Positions 43,909-53,549 of a DNA stretch of 64,000 nucleotides are shown here, piece after piece; position 1 is the first letter of the stretch; each line of letters begins with the position of its first letter. Below the pieces are notes generated by a model. The model worked only from the letters and a program-made list of their open reading frames with translations, did not search any database and was not told where the DNA came from. The position numbers and the translations under genes were made by a program. Origin of the DNA: Sabellastarte sp. h YS-2021 (lineage: Eukaryota; Annelida; Polychaeta; Sabellida; Sabellidae); the NCBI GenBank assembly GCA_964017235.1, contig OZ024936.1:90556537-90620536 (forward strand), in the 5' to 3' direction.

Positions 43909-44880
43909 CTAGGAGACAGACAATTTTTCACGAAACATCTTTGCAACCTGGTCACCAGCATCAGTACTATCTGTAATATACCTCCACACACAGTCAGACG
44001 TCCAGGTGCCATGTTTCTGAATATTTTGAATTTGGACATTATTATTAAAAGCAAAGGTGGCACCCAAACGTCTGAAGGTGTGGAAGGTGAAACCAGCACC
44101 TGATAACCCAAGATTGGATAAAACTAAGGACAGGTGCCTTCTAACTTTGGTATCAGTAAGTGGAATCCAATCAGTGTTTGATTTGACTTGAAATAGGGGC
44201 AAATTCGACCCTCTTGGGGTTAAGGCCAAGGCATTTGACAATGCACGGACTGGACAGATAGGTGACTTTGCAAGCCTAGGTATGGAGATGAGTTTCAATT
44301 GATTGTTTTTCTGCATGGTTTTTGACCACTTGATCATTACTATCACCTTCTCAGGTTTGAAAATTAAATCCCCTCTGGCTAGATGCCTGAGGGATGAGAA
44401 GGCCCCAACACAGTGGGGAACTAAGTTCGAGAGTCTCAGAAATGAGAAGAAACTGAGAAGATAAATTGCTTTAAAAATTTGGCCCATGTAAGTTAGATCA
44501 CACTGGTGAACTATTTGTTTTAACAGAGCAATATCAATGATTTTATTAAGCTTAACTGCAAGGGGGGCATGGATTTGTACTGCCCTCTGATACAATTTTA
44601 ACCTTTGGTCTGTGAAACAAGACACATCAAGACCATAAATGATAAATGTTGATTTTATGGCTGACAGATAATTAGCCATTTGTGACACTTTTACACCATT
44701 AAAATGTAGACATTCCAGAAAGCAAAGCAGATTAAACACATTCACCTGATTCAATTCCCAGCTCATGAAAGTCACAAAAGCTAGGAATACACGAAATAAG
44801 GCAGCATAAGCTCTCTTTGTTGACTCACAAAAGGCTTGTGACAATCTGGAAGTAGCCAACAACGTCAAGTGTCTTGCCAC
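43909..44880 (-). CDS. Tyrosine recombinase of element 2, intact frame
   Basis: 323 codons, uninterrupted. The N-terminal helical domain begins SRLSQAFCESTKRAYAALFR. The catalytic core has the first Arg in FFSFLRLSNLVPH, a basic strand VIVMIKWSKTMQ, then FHTFRRLGATFAF (His and second Arg), QKHGTWTSDCVWRYI (third His and nucleophile Tyr) and a short tail. Length and spacing suit YR retrotransposon recombinases. The enzyme is expected to insert the circular cDNA by strand exchange without target duplication. The stop lies about 20 bp from repeat B1. The start is the first Met; the frame may begin slightly earlier. Confidence 0.9.
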   Translation of the reverse strand: MARHLTLLATSRLSQAFCESTKRAYAALFRVFLAFVTFMSWELNQVNVFNLLCFLECLHFNGVKVSQMANYLSAIKSTFIIYGLDVSCFTDQRLKLYQRAVQIHAPLAVKLNKIIDIALLKQIVHQCDLTYMGQIFKAIYLLSFFSFLRLSNLVPHCVGAFSSLRHLARGDLIFKPEKVIVMIKWSKTMQKNNQLKLISIPRLAKSPICPVRALSNALALTPRGSNLPLFQVKSNTDWIPLTDTKVRRHLSLVLSNLGLSGAGFTFHTFRRLGATFAFNNNVQIQNIQKHGTWTSDCVWRYITDSTDAGDQVAKMFREKLSVS

Positions 44881-44939
44881 AGGCTGTAATCCTACAATTT
44901 ACAATGTACAACACATAGCAATTAGTACAATTGCACTTA

Positions 44940-45638
44940 TTAGATTCCATCATGAGTAGCCAGCAATTCTTGGCTGGTATGAATCCAGGTCACAGGATGG
45001 ACTAGCTGTTGTAATTTTTGAACGTTATTAGCTACAGTAAACCACCTAGATAAGAGGTCAGCTATGGAATTCTTCTTGCCTGCAATATGGACAACCTTCA
45101 TATCTATGTTACATGTACTGAGCCACATGAAAATATTTCTGGCATATTTGGTCAGTACCACATCACGTGACCTGCCATTGGTTAGAACTGCCACTACCGC
45201 CTGGTTGTCACAATTTATGACCACTCTTTGGCCAGCCCATTGGTTGTGCCAAACTTTTAGTGCCACTAAGATGTTTATCATTTCTAGTTGTGCTATGTTA
45301 TGTTGTGACCAGTTATTAGGAAGCTGTAATGCATACACCTGATTTTCATAGATAGCACCCAGGCCTGTTGTACAGGCATCTAAATGTACAGTTTTTGTAT
45401 AGGGATATTGAAAGAATGAGACACCATTGTACACGGATAGAAAGGTATTAAACCATTTCAGATCTTTGTGAAACTCCTGATTTAGTTCAATAATACTTTC
45501 AGAATAATGTTCACGCAATAAGCTGAGCATTCTATTCAAGAAAAATATTTGATACATTTGGCTATGTACAATAGAGAGCCTAGAAGTGACTGTAACTCTT
45601 TTTTGGTACAGGTCGATTTCCTGGACCATTGTACACAC
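44940..45638 (-). CDS. RNase H domain region of element 2 (3' half of pol)
   Basis: An open block of 232 codons in a frame different from the RT. It starts effectively at IFFLNRMLSLLREHY and has FHKDLKWF, then VHLDACTTGLGAIY (first Asp), IAQLEMINILVALKVW (Glu), VVINCDNQAVVAVL (second Asp) and VHIAGKKNSIADLLSRW (third Asp). All four acidic residues are present. It was probably continuous with the RT in the ancestor: element 3 reads through this point in one frame. A deletion near 45550 (about 8-11 nt, between the KCIK and FFLNRM segments) explains the shift. Confidence 0.85.
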   Translation of the reverse strand: MCTMVQEIDLYQKRVTVTSRLSIVHSQMYQIFFLNRMLSLLREHYSESIIELNQEFHKDLKWFNTFLSVYNGVSFFQYPYTKTVHLDACTTGLGAIYENQVYALQLPNNWSQHNIAQLEMINILVALKVWHNQWAGQRVVINCDNQAVVAVLTNGRSRDVVLTKYARNIFMWLSTCNIDMKVVHIAGKKNSIADLLSRWFTVANNVQKLQQLVHPVTWIHTSQELLATHDGI

Positions 45639-47530
45639 ATTTGTTTAATGAAACTTAATTTCTCGTCAGGTATGGAAACAGAACAGTCTTCTGTGTTTAC
45701 AAGGATACCCAAGCATACTACCTTGGTACTAGGGGCCACTAGCTTTTTCTGGCTAATAGTGAGACCTAGTTCCTGAAGGAGGTTTTGGAGGCGAGCAAAT
45801 GAGTGTTGTATTTTTGAGGGTAAGGCCACACACAAAAAATCATCAATATAGTTCCAAATTTGGTGACCTTCCTGTTTTATGATATAGCGAACTGCATCGG
45901 ATAATCGTTGAAAAATCGAAGAACCGTGTTTTAGGCCGAACGGCAACGAAAAATCGATATAATACTGGCCCCAATGGAGGCCCAAAAGGTCCAAATCCCC
46001 AGGATCAATGGGAACATGTCGAAATGCGCGACTGATATCGACTTTGAATATATGACAACCCCTACCTAGTTGTAAAACCTGATCAGTTATGTTATCCACC
46101 GATGGATAAGTCAAAACGAACTGAGTGCCTAAGTATTTATCTAACTCAGCACCTGAGTTCACTGATTGGCCCTTGGGCCAGCTCAAATCCATAATAACCC
46201 GACGTTTGTCCGAGCTGGACTTGTCCCTGGTCATAAAGGGGCTGATGTGTAAGTTCTGTATAGGTGGGTCAGCGTAAGGACCCCCCATGGCACCATGTTC
46301 AGTTTCTTCGGCTAGATATGTGTCAACGTGGCTAGGAAATTGTAAGGCACTTTTATGATTAATTTTTTCAGTACTGATCACAGTTTCTCTATTAAAATCA
46401 AGAGGGAATCCGTACTTAATGAGCATGGGAAGTTCCCAGTCCCAATAGTCAACCAAATACTCCTCCCACTTCCGGGAGTTTAATTTTGAAGGAACAGGTA
46501 TTTGCAACCCTCTGTAATTGTATCTCCCATCGCTCCTAAGCTTTGAATGCAACTGCAATAGATCAGTACTTTCTTCATTTCTATTTGTGTCATATACACG
46601 GCTTTGTAACCCACAAGTAGGAATAAAGCCGAACAGTGGTTTATTCTGTGCCAGCAATATTTTATGTTGTTTGGCCCCTCTAGCCTCCCGCATGCGATAC
46701 TTCTTACAACTACTATGCATCTCGAGCGAATATTTGTCAACAGCACCCAGTATAGAGTTGGTCGTATCGCCTATGTGAACCCGGCGCGGACACTCTTCGC
46801 TTTTCATATCAGAAGTCGTATGTGATGGAGAACAAGGGTTATTTGAGTCATAATCGAGTTTGTTGGTGTAACATGGTGGAGTTGATGCGTGAATTTCTTC
46901 GAATAAGACTGTCTTATTTATAGAATAAGAGGCATTCTTACCTTCATGAGCATTTTGACTCACAGTTTCCAGATTCACACCTTTACTAGTTGTTGCATCA
47001 TTTAATTCTACAAAGACACTATCGTCAGAGTTATTATCAACACCATTACATACATTTGCCTCAGCTAATACTGCAAACCTGTTCACATGAACTACATTGT
47101 GAACACCTTGACTTTGTTCACTACGTTTCATTGTATGGTGTGGGCCCATATTGCCCATATTGACAATGTGTTTTAACACTTGTATGCGTGTTGTCACGCT
47201 GATTGGATTTTTTGACACCTCTGTGTTTACCATAAACCTGTAAATTTTGCCACCAACCATTTTGGCTACATTACCAGTGACAGCTTGTGGTTTACATTTT
47301 TTGGCATTGGCAACACTGCTACGTTTTACTATATCAGAATAAGAAACTAGAGGTTTAGTTACCTTGTACACTGACATCAACCTATTGACATACTGTATCT
47401 CAAACAAATGGTTATCATGAAAATTAGAATTATATATACACCTACTTTTATGTACAATTTTACCTAATTTTTGAGCCACTGCATTACTGCAGTGGTTACT
47501 CAGTTTTTTGCTACATTCTTCTGAGTGCAA
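45536..47530 (-). CDS. Reverse transcriptase of element 2
   Basis: 664 open codons. The first 300 residues are a poorly conserved extension whose start overlaps the gag end by 31 nt in another frame, so pol may be reached by reinitiation or frameshift. The RT proper starts at KLNSRKWEEYLVDYW and has LIKYGFPLDF, HISPFMTRDKSSSDKRRVIM, HIFKVDISRAFRHVPID (motif A Asp), LKHGSSIFQRLSDAV (motif B), WNYIDDFLCVA (motif C, both Asp present) and VVCLGILVN plus LQSLLGSLLYIAKC (thumb). All catalytic residues are intact. The frame ends at 45536 because of the small deletion described for the RNase H block. Confidence 0.9.
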   Translation of the reverse strand: MHSEECSKKLSNHCSNAVAQKLGKIVHKSRCIYNSNFHDNHLFEIQYVNRLMSVYKVTKPLVSYSDIVKRSSVANAKKCKPQAVTGNVAKMVGGKIYRFMVNTEVSKNPISVTTRIQVLKHIVNMGNMGPHHTMKRSEQSQGVHNVVHVNRFAVLAEANVCNGVDNNSDDSVFVELNDATTSKGVNLETVSQNAHEGKNASYSINKTVLFEEIHASTPPCYTNKLDYDSNNPCSPSHTTSDMKSEECPRRVHIGDTTNSILGAVDKYSLEMHSSCKKYRMREARGAKQHKILLAQNKPLFGFIPTCGLQSRVYDTNRNEESTDLLQLHSKLRSDGRYNYRGLQIPVPSKLNSRKWEEYLVDYWDWELPMLIKYGFPLDFNRETVISTEKINHKSALQFPSHVDTYLAEETEHGAMGGPYADPPIQNLHISPFMTRDKSSSDKRRVIMDLSWPKGQSVNSGAELDKYLGTQFVLTYPSVDNITDQVLQLGRGCHIFKVDISRAFRHVPIDPGDLDLLGLHWGQYYIDFSLPFGLKHGSSIFQRLSDAVRYIIKQEGHQIWNYIDDFLCVALPSKIQHSFARLQNLLQELGLTISQKKLVAPSTKVVCLGILVNTEDCSVSIPDEKLSFIKQMCVQWSRKSTCTKKELQSLLGSLLYIAKCIKYFS

Positions 47531-48760
47531 GACTTTGTGGTATGTGTACCATCACAGTTACCACACACATGTCTAAAAAACTGACCAGCTGTGTTGTGGT
47601 GTCTGGGGTACTTGCAGGTACCTTCCTGGAAGTACCTGCAAGTAACCCCATTCTTAGAATAAGAAGTTTTTTGCTTCTTAGCCGTTGAGCGTGAGGTAGA
47701 GGTTTGACTTCCAGAAGTATGCCTTTGGGCATGGGCACGACGTATCCGATCAATCTTATCAGTATCAGTCCAGTTAAGCCTATCAGCCTCCATGTTGGTT
47801 AAAATAACAGCATGACAGGCTTTAGCCGAATCCCATGCAAAATCAGAGGCGTCCTCCATAATATTGCCTAAGTAATCCAGCATACATGTTCTATTCTGTT
47901 CAGACTTTTCCTCTTGCATACACCGTACGAATCCGGAAACCCATTGGGTGATGGTCAAATCGTCGTAACTAGGACGAGTTTTGTGTGTGCCTGTTAGTAT
48001 GAAATGTTGTGGCCAATCTACTGATTTTTTGACAAAAATTTCGCCAGGACCACCTGTCTGTGATTTGACCCTACCTTTACTGGCTGATTCATTAAGATGG
48101 CGTAATTCTGTCAAGCGTTTCTCAACCTCATGCTGTATGGATTCATTAGTCCTCAAGAATGACATTGAGGGGACCACACTCTGAGAAGATTTATTTATTT
48201 ATTTGGGGTTTTACGTCGCTTTCAACACTGTACAGGTCATATCACGACGGGTAGTTGGAAGGGCAGAGGAAACCAGTACATATAGTTCGCTAGGGTTCTG
48301 TACTGTAAACTGCCGACCAACGGCAAGCAACTACCAGCTTTCCCACATAAGGCCTTGACGGGGATCGAACCCCGGCCTCAGAGGTGGGAGGCAAGAGTGT
48401 TACCACTCTACCACCGTGGCCCCCACTCTGAGAAGAAGCCAGTTCTGTATCGGTACCGTGTAAAACTGTATCATACTGTGATTGAACTTGGGAAGTGCCA
48501 GGCAGACTTACGTGTGAGCTACCCTGTTCAAGTGCAGCTTCTGTGCGCTGCACCCTCCTATCCATGGCCTCTATTTTCTCGCCAATTTTGCGTAATTGTA
48601 ACAGAATCTGATCAGAAGCCGTAATGTCATCGCCAGGGGAGGGGGGTGCAGGCAAAGGGTCAGCACTAGAAAAGGACTCACCTGCTGTCTTCATGCATTT
48701 CTTTCCCACCGGACGAGCATGTTCCTCTTGGCATTTGGAGCAGTGAAACACTTTAGGCAT
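47500..48760 (-). pseudogene. Gag of element 2, interrupted by a SINE
   Basis: The start is the Met of MPKVFHCSKCQEEHARPVGK (48758-48760), which has a CxxC...H...C finger-like N-terminus. A Pro/Ser-rich linker, a coil (ILLQLRKIGEKIEAMDRRVQ) and SSQS follow. After the SINE (48189-48435 including one target copy) the same frame continues with VVPSMSFLRTN, then RLTELRHLNE, DWPQHFIL, RPSYDDLTITQWVSGFV, CMLDYLGNIMEDA and DSAKACHAVIL. The second finger is CRYFQEGTC...HH...HVCGNC. Apart from the SINE there is no stop. It probably forms the RNA-packaging particle. Confidence 0.85.
48189..48423 (-). mobile_element. SINE-A, complete reference copy with 12-bp target duplication
   Basis: This is the full element. 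On the minus strand it starts ggggccacggtggtagagtg (A-box-like), continues to the B box (gccggggttcgatccccgtc), then the body and a (taaa)n-type tail. It is flanked by identical cactctgagaag at 48177-48188 and 48424-48435. The two boxes form an RNA polymerase III promoter. It is inserted in the gag gene of element 2 and therefore postdates it. All other SINE-A calls in the window are based on this copy. Confidence 0.95.
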
Positions 48761-48844
48761 TTTGTTTTTCGAACTGAGCAAATATAAAATATTAAAACAT
48801 GTAAAAGATAAAATACTAAAATATAAACTATACAACGAAGCTCA

Positions 48845-49007
48845 GTTCAAAACAAGTGGCTTCCATGAAATTTAAAAGAGTGTGGCACCAAATCCACACA
48901 AAGACTGGCTTTTATACCAAAATCTATTAACCGTAACCTCCCACAATGCATCTTAATGGTCTGGTGCCAGAACTGAGAGTTATGACCCCAGGCGGTCATA
49001 TCCCCAC
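48845..49007 (-). repeat. Split direct repeat A1 of element 2
   Basis: 163 bp at the 5' end of the element (minus orientation), nearly identical to A2 at 43389-43551. It should contain the element promoter because it lies immediately upstream of gag; no TATA-like motif was obvious to me. Confidence 0.9.
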
Positions 49008-49663
49008 TGCAGCTCCAGTTAGTTGAATAATTAATATTTTGAATAGTAAAGAAGTGTTCATTTTTGATAACATTTCCAAAACTATGTCGCCTTATATTGG
49101 ACATACATCATTGGAAAAGTAATTGTACAGAGCTTCAGCTTCATTGCTTTTGCTTTAAAATCTATGCAGAGCTAGCAGAAAAGTTTTACATTAAGAACTC
49201 AAGCGTTTATAATGCACTGGTGCTCTATTATTTATGACAGCAAGATTTTGAAATTCCCTTTTAAGTATATCAGGTGTTCACATGTTACAGAATGTCCGTT
49301 GCTGGTAAATGCTTGGCATTATGAGAAATACAAACACAAACCATGGCTGGAGTTTTCCACTAAAACCACAATTAGCCAATACTCCTATTTGTAAGTTATT
49401 ATATTTCAATGAACAGAAAACCGACAGTAATCAGGAATAACGTTACTACTATGTTTATTAGACATTTTGCTTAGGGTTGTGGTATTATCAGACCAGCCCA
49501 ATAAGGTCCCACCTTAGCAATTTTAACCATGACTAGCCATGACATTGAAGTCTTCATCACTAACACTTCTTACATCTCCATAAGTCATTATCTTGATAGT
49601 CTTCTCTCTGTCTTCCCATTGTTGCAGTCTTTTGCAATCATTTCAAAATCTAATAATAATAAT
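49008..49663. other. No gene recognised
   Basis: Spacer between element 2 and a SINE. Open frames at 49212-49394 and 49529-49777 have no motif. Confidence 0.4.
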
Positions 49664-49920
49664 GGTTCTCAAGTAGCTCAGTTGGTAGGGATTTGGACTC
49701 ATAATCCAAGGTATGGGGTTCGATCCCCACTGATGCCTACTGTTTCATTTGGGATAACATCCTTGGGGAAGATGTGAACTTGCACTGTGCCTCTCTCCAC
49801 CCAGGGGAAAATATGGGTACCCAGCTATAAGGGATACTGACTTCTTCACCTTTCATGGCAGCAATAGGTAAGGCTACCTATCCTTGCTGGGCTTATACTG
49901 TGTAAACCCTTTAAGCTAAT
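49664..49920 (+). mobile_element. SINE-C with a tRNA-Met-like head
   Basis: The head resembles a tRNA: an A-box-like agtagctcagttggtaggga, a 5-bp anticodon-like stem (ttgga...tccaa) around loop ctcataa with CAT at the anticodon position, and a B-box-like ggggttcgatccccac. The body contains ctctccacccaggggaaaat and gggtacccagctat, a block that I associate with tRNA-headed SINEs of marine invertebrates, and the end is taataa-type. It is not a functional tRNA gene, because the acceptor arm does not pair and no normal 3' end or terminator follows. Confidence 0.75.
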
Positions 49921-50349
49921 AACAGAAAAAGCGTTATGTATATAACAGCACAGTATTATTATTTATTGCATTGTAATGCTCTTCTGTAGTAAACCCATCA
50001 AATCTGTACCGTACACATATAGTGATATCATTTTCTGTCATGGTTTCTGTCCCCATGATTTTAGGAACGTTTCTGAAGATCTGTTTTGTGGTACTGGTGA
50101 AGATGACTATATCAATGTGAGTCTTATTTTTATAGATTATCAATTTGCTTTGCCACAGTCTTCCCCAGTTTTATCAGTATGGTTACTTTAGGAACCTGCT
50201 GGAGCAGTTTAAAGCACACTGTTCCTTGTTTCTAGGAAAATGCTTCTGTTGATTGATGCTGAGCCAATCAAATCTGATTAACGCCTCATACTTTTAGCAA
50301 GAAATTTACAAAGTTTTAGTTGATTTCACTGATAATTTGATCTGTTGCA
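49921..50349. other. No secure gene; weak exon candidate
   Basis: A short segment at about 50065-50118 is bordered by a ttttag and a gtgagt. It would encode ENVSEDLFCGTGEDDYIN-like residues (the exact edge is uncertain), but the polypyrimidine tract is weak. I record it only as a weak candidate. The rest is spacer before element 3. Confidence 0.25.
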
Positions 50350-51200
50350 ATGCCAATCACGAAGAAAGCACCAGCAGCAAATGCCAAAAAGAAGGTGACG
50401 GCGTCAGCTAGGATCAGGATCAATACAGTAAGGACTAAAAGAACTCCAGACTACAATTGGTCATGTATTCAAGAAACTACTAAAAACTGACCCGATTCTG
50501 GCCCTGTCCACCAAGAAACAGCCAATATTTAAGAAAATTGATGATACAACAAAGGCACTAGGTCAACAGGTACAAGCAATTGAAAAAGAATCAATCATTG
50601 AATGTCACACCCGGCAATGCTCATACTCCAAGGGGAGCCAACAAATACTTTTCTGTTTCCTTCAACGTCAACTGTGCGTCAGAACAGCCACTCTCTCAGA
50701 TTCCAAGATCCTGTTCCTTCAACTTCATATACCTGACACATGGATCAGCAACCAAAGGAGCGAGCTACCATATCTCAACAAGCAGCTCCTCAAGGTGATA
50801 TGGGTGTCTTTCAATCTCCTCGGGCACAGGATTTGGACAGAGACTCTATCATACTAGGGGTGCACATTCTTCGGTGGAATCCCATGGTATCATAGGCGGT
50901 ATCAAACGTGCTAGGTTGTTATGATGCCCAAGTCCAGAACCAAGGCCACATCATCTAATCTAATCTAATCTAATCTACTGCTTTGCAAGTGCAATATCTT
51001 CCCCACTGCTTGAACAAAATCATTATCATAGGGGAGTCGGGGGGCAATTCAGGTCAGTAATCCTGAACTGTTCATTTGAAGGAAGTTATGGCCAGTTCAG
51101 GCATAATTTTGCTTTTTGTGCCAAACAAGGATGTTATAACACTCATCCAGAAATGAAATGTTTATTCAAGAAAAAAGGACCGGACAAAAAACAGTGGTAA
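50350..51200 (+). pseudogene. Gag relic of element 3
   Basis: It begins MPITKKAPAANAKKK, like the start of gag in element 1. A coil follows (IFKKIDDTTKALGQQVQAIEK) and then frame-lost sequence. The 3' part, after the LINE tail, retains the finger block GQFRHNFAFCAKQGCYNTHPEMKC (near 51090-51170; only the order of Cys and His is meaningful). This matches HKQGHSLVHPEMKC of element 1. The middle with the YDDL block is missing, so there has been a deletion in addition to the insertion. Confidence 0.65.
50951..51031 (-). mobile_element. CR1/L2-type LINE 3' tail, inverted
   Basis: Starts with (atcta)n (catctaatctaatctaatct), then ctgctttgcaagtgcaatat, then cttccccac. This is the reverse complement of the 3' end of the LINE at 24424-26815. 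Only the tail remains, a severely 5'-truncated insertion within gag of element 3. Confidence 0.8.
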
Positions 51201-51255
51201 ATAGCGTTCAGGTCTACCACCTGGACTGACACCATGCTACTCAAGTGATCACAAA

Positions 51256-51451
51256 GTGCCACGTTGGCCCAGTGGTAACACTATCGCCTCCCATGTGTGA
51301 GATCGGAGTTTGTGTCTTGCTGTTGGTCGGCAGTTGACAGTACAGAACCTTGACCAACGGTATGTATTGGTTTCCGCTGCCCTTCCAACTACCCATTGTG
51401 ATATGACCCGTGCAGTATTGAAAGCAATGTAAAACTTCAAATAAATAGATA
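51256..51451 (+). mobile_element. SINE-A with 13-bp target-site duplication
   Basis: The head gtgccacgttggcccagtgg (A-box-like) is present, but the B box is changed (gatcggagtttgtgtc). The body and tail are intact to taaatagata. It is flanked by aagtgatcacaaa at 51243-51255 and 51452-51464. It is inserted between gag and RT of element 3. Confidence 0.9.
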
Positions 51452-51464
51452 AAGTGATCACAAA

Positions 51465-52982
51465 ACTTCCAGACTGCTGTGTAATTATGGTTATATGTCT
51501 GACTCTTGAATTATTACTAATTAGAATTTTTGTTGTAAAAGCACCAAGTCAGTTGCCATAAGTTTCACCATAAGTTTCACTCTGCAGTACATCCGGATAT
51601 GTTGACCAGTCAGAGTAATTGCAGTAATTTCATGTATAATGAACTTAAAGTTGAAGTTGGCATAGATGAATCTAATTTGCTTGATAAATATGATGTTTTG
51701 ATACTTTATTAAATTATGATTACTGTACTGCTATGTATCCAGAATCGCATGATGCCCATCTGGCTTCTGCTAACAGTAGTGGTGGGGTAGTGGTATCAAA
51801 CATAAATAAGATAGTCATGATTTACCCGCGTCAGTGCAACCTCGGCTTAAGGTGACTTTCATTTCATAGGCTCTGATAGGGAGCCTGTAAACATTGATTC
51901 TGTTGAGTAGTGCATTGGTATCACTGACAAAATAAGGGGTACTAAAAACTGATTATCGGCAGGCTAGGTTCTGTATCAAGTCAGGTCTCAATTTACAGAG
52001 CTGGGAACACTACTTTCAGCAGTATCCTCACCAGATTTTACCACAGTACCTCAAATTCGGGTTTCCCATATTCATTGACGATCCTGGTGGCCTTCGCCAC
52101 ACAGATATTTTTTTAACTTTTCAGCTTTGCAATACCCTCATGCAGTACAGCAACACCTGGACAAGGAAATAGATCATGAGGCCAAGATTGGCCAAGTAGA
52201 TACATCATTCCATTTTCATTTTTCGCTACTCAGTAAAAGATCCACGGACTCAAACAAATGTAGGGTCATTCTTGATGTATCCTACCCATGTAGTAATTCC
52301 TTGAATGATAAGGTAAACAAATGTCAGTTTGATGGCATAAGGTTTGTCCTCAGGTTTCCCTCAGTGGATGATATTTTGGCAAAAATATTAGACACCCCCA
52401 GTGATCTATACCTTAGTAAAATTGAGCCAGCGCATTAAGGAATCTGAGGCTGTACCAGCCAATGCTTTGAAATTCAGCATATACTGACAAGGGAAATACT
52501 TCATTGAGAAAGATGTTCCATTTGGCTGGGTCCATGGGTCCTCAGCGTTTAGAATGACATCAGACGCCATCACCTACATTATGGGAACCAAAAACATCGT
52601 ATCTGGCCCTACACTGACAATTACATCATACTTTTTCTCCAAGGAAGCCACAGAAGCAGCCTTTCATGACCTCTCCTCTTTATTTAGCAAATTAGGCCTC
52701 CCTATGAATTCGGAAAAAGAAACCCCACCAGAGCCCTCAATATGCCTAGGAATCCTTATTGACATAGCTGGTAACACACTTAGCATTGATAGTGATAAAC
52801 TTGAACAAAGCTATGAAGATTGCATTATGGGCAGTCACAACACCTCTGTAAGCAGGGAAACCATGCAGTCCCGTTCGGGAAGTTGCTGTATATTCATAAC
52901 TGTGTACTTCTGGTCACAACCTTCATCAACAGAATTCCTGACATTTTTAGGCAAAATTGTCAAGCTAAGAAAATTAACCTGA
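51465..52982 (+). pseudogene. Reverse transcriptase relic of element 3
   Basis: The diverged N-terminal extension (51465-51950) is followed by IKSGLNLQSWEHYF and YLKFGFPIFI (about 51975-52080), after which the frame shifts. From 52127 there are LQYPHAVQQHLDKE, KRSTDSNKCRVILDVSY and FPSVDDILAKIL. Motif A is damaged (LSKIEPAH, Asp lost). Motif B is WVHGSSAFRMTSDAI across a frame change, motif C is not YIDD (TITSYF), and the thumb is CLGILIDIAG. At the RT/RNase H junction one frame reads LLYIHNC...TTFINRI without a shift, which is informative for the other copies. Confidence 0.75.
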
Positions 52983-53520
52983 ATTAAGATTTCCACAAAT
53001 ATATTAATGGTTTGTTTCTTTCCTCCCCAGATTCAATGGTGTCACATACCTTAGAAAAGAATTCATTCCTCACTTTGACAGTCTTCATGTGGATGCCTCC
53101 CTTACTGGCCTGGGAGATACTTGGAGCAACAGAGTATATGCTATTCCTGTCTTAGATATCAGTGGTTTTCGGTTAAGAATAGTTCACTTAGAGATGTTTA
53201 ATATTGTTATTGTTCTTAAGTTGTAGGCGAAATTCTGGGCACATTCATATGTTAGGGTATATTGTGATAATCTTGAAGTTGTTCAGGTGGTACAGACCAG
53301 CAAGACTAGAGACCAATTTTCGCAGCGTACATTAGAAACATATGGTTAATTTAAGATACATGGGATATCAAACGAGTGGATATCCACCACATTCCAGGCA
53401 AGCAAAATAACATTACAGACTTTATATCCAGATTATATTCTCCAGATCCAGTGAACAATAAGTTACTTCACCATTTGTTAACTAATTACACTTATAGATA
53501 GAGTACCACTGATACAATTC
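52983..53520 (+). pseudogene. RNase H relic of element 3
   Basis: Across several frame changes: DFHKYINGLF, LHVDASLTGLGDTW (first Asp), IVHLEMFNIVIVL (Glu), VYCDNLEVVQVVQT (second Asp) and an 'IP..K.NI.DF.SRLYS'-like end. It is similar to element 1 block by block but retains the region that element 1 has deleted. Stops make it non-functional. Confidence 0.7.
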
Positions 53521-53549
53521 AATATAAATATTTAATTGTAGTAGAGAGT

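Larger units (their letters stand above)
41946..49007 (-). mobile_element. Ngaro-like YR retrotransposon, element 2 (nearly intact)
   Basis: On the minus strand the order is A1 (49007-48845), gag, RT, RNase H, tyrosine recombinase, B1 (43887-43551), A2 (43551-43389), a 1.1-kb non-coding spacer and B2 (42282-41946). A1 and A2 are 163 bp, and B1 and B2 are 337 bp, each pair nearly identical. The genes overlap or nearly touch. Damage is limited to a SINE insertion in gag and a frame change at the RT/RNase H junction. No methyltransferase gene is present, which fits Ngaro better than DIRS or PAT. Repeat identity and open frames indicate the youngest of the three YR elements here. It is a different family from elements 1 and 3, judged by protein divergence. 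Confidence 0.9.

Noticed and set aside
43909-44880. Bacterial-type integrase from contamination
   Set aside because: The recombinase is embedded in a retroelement with RT/RNase H, gag and split direct repeats, and has eukaryotic YR retrotransposon features.
49664-49740. tRNA-Met gene
   Set aside because: The A box, B box and an anticodon-like stem with CAT are present, but the acceptor stem does not pair and the sequence continues into a SINE body. It is a SINE head.
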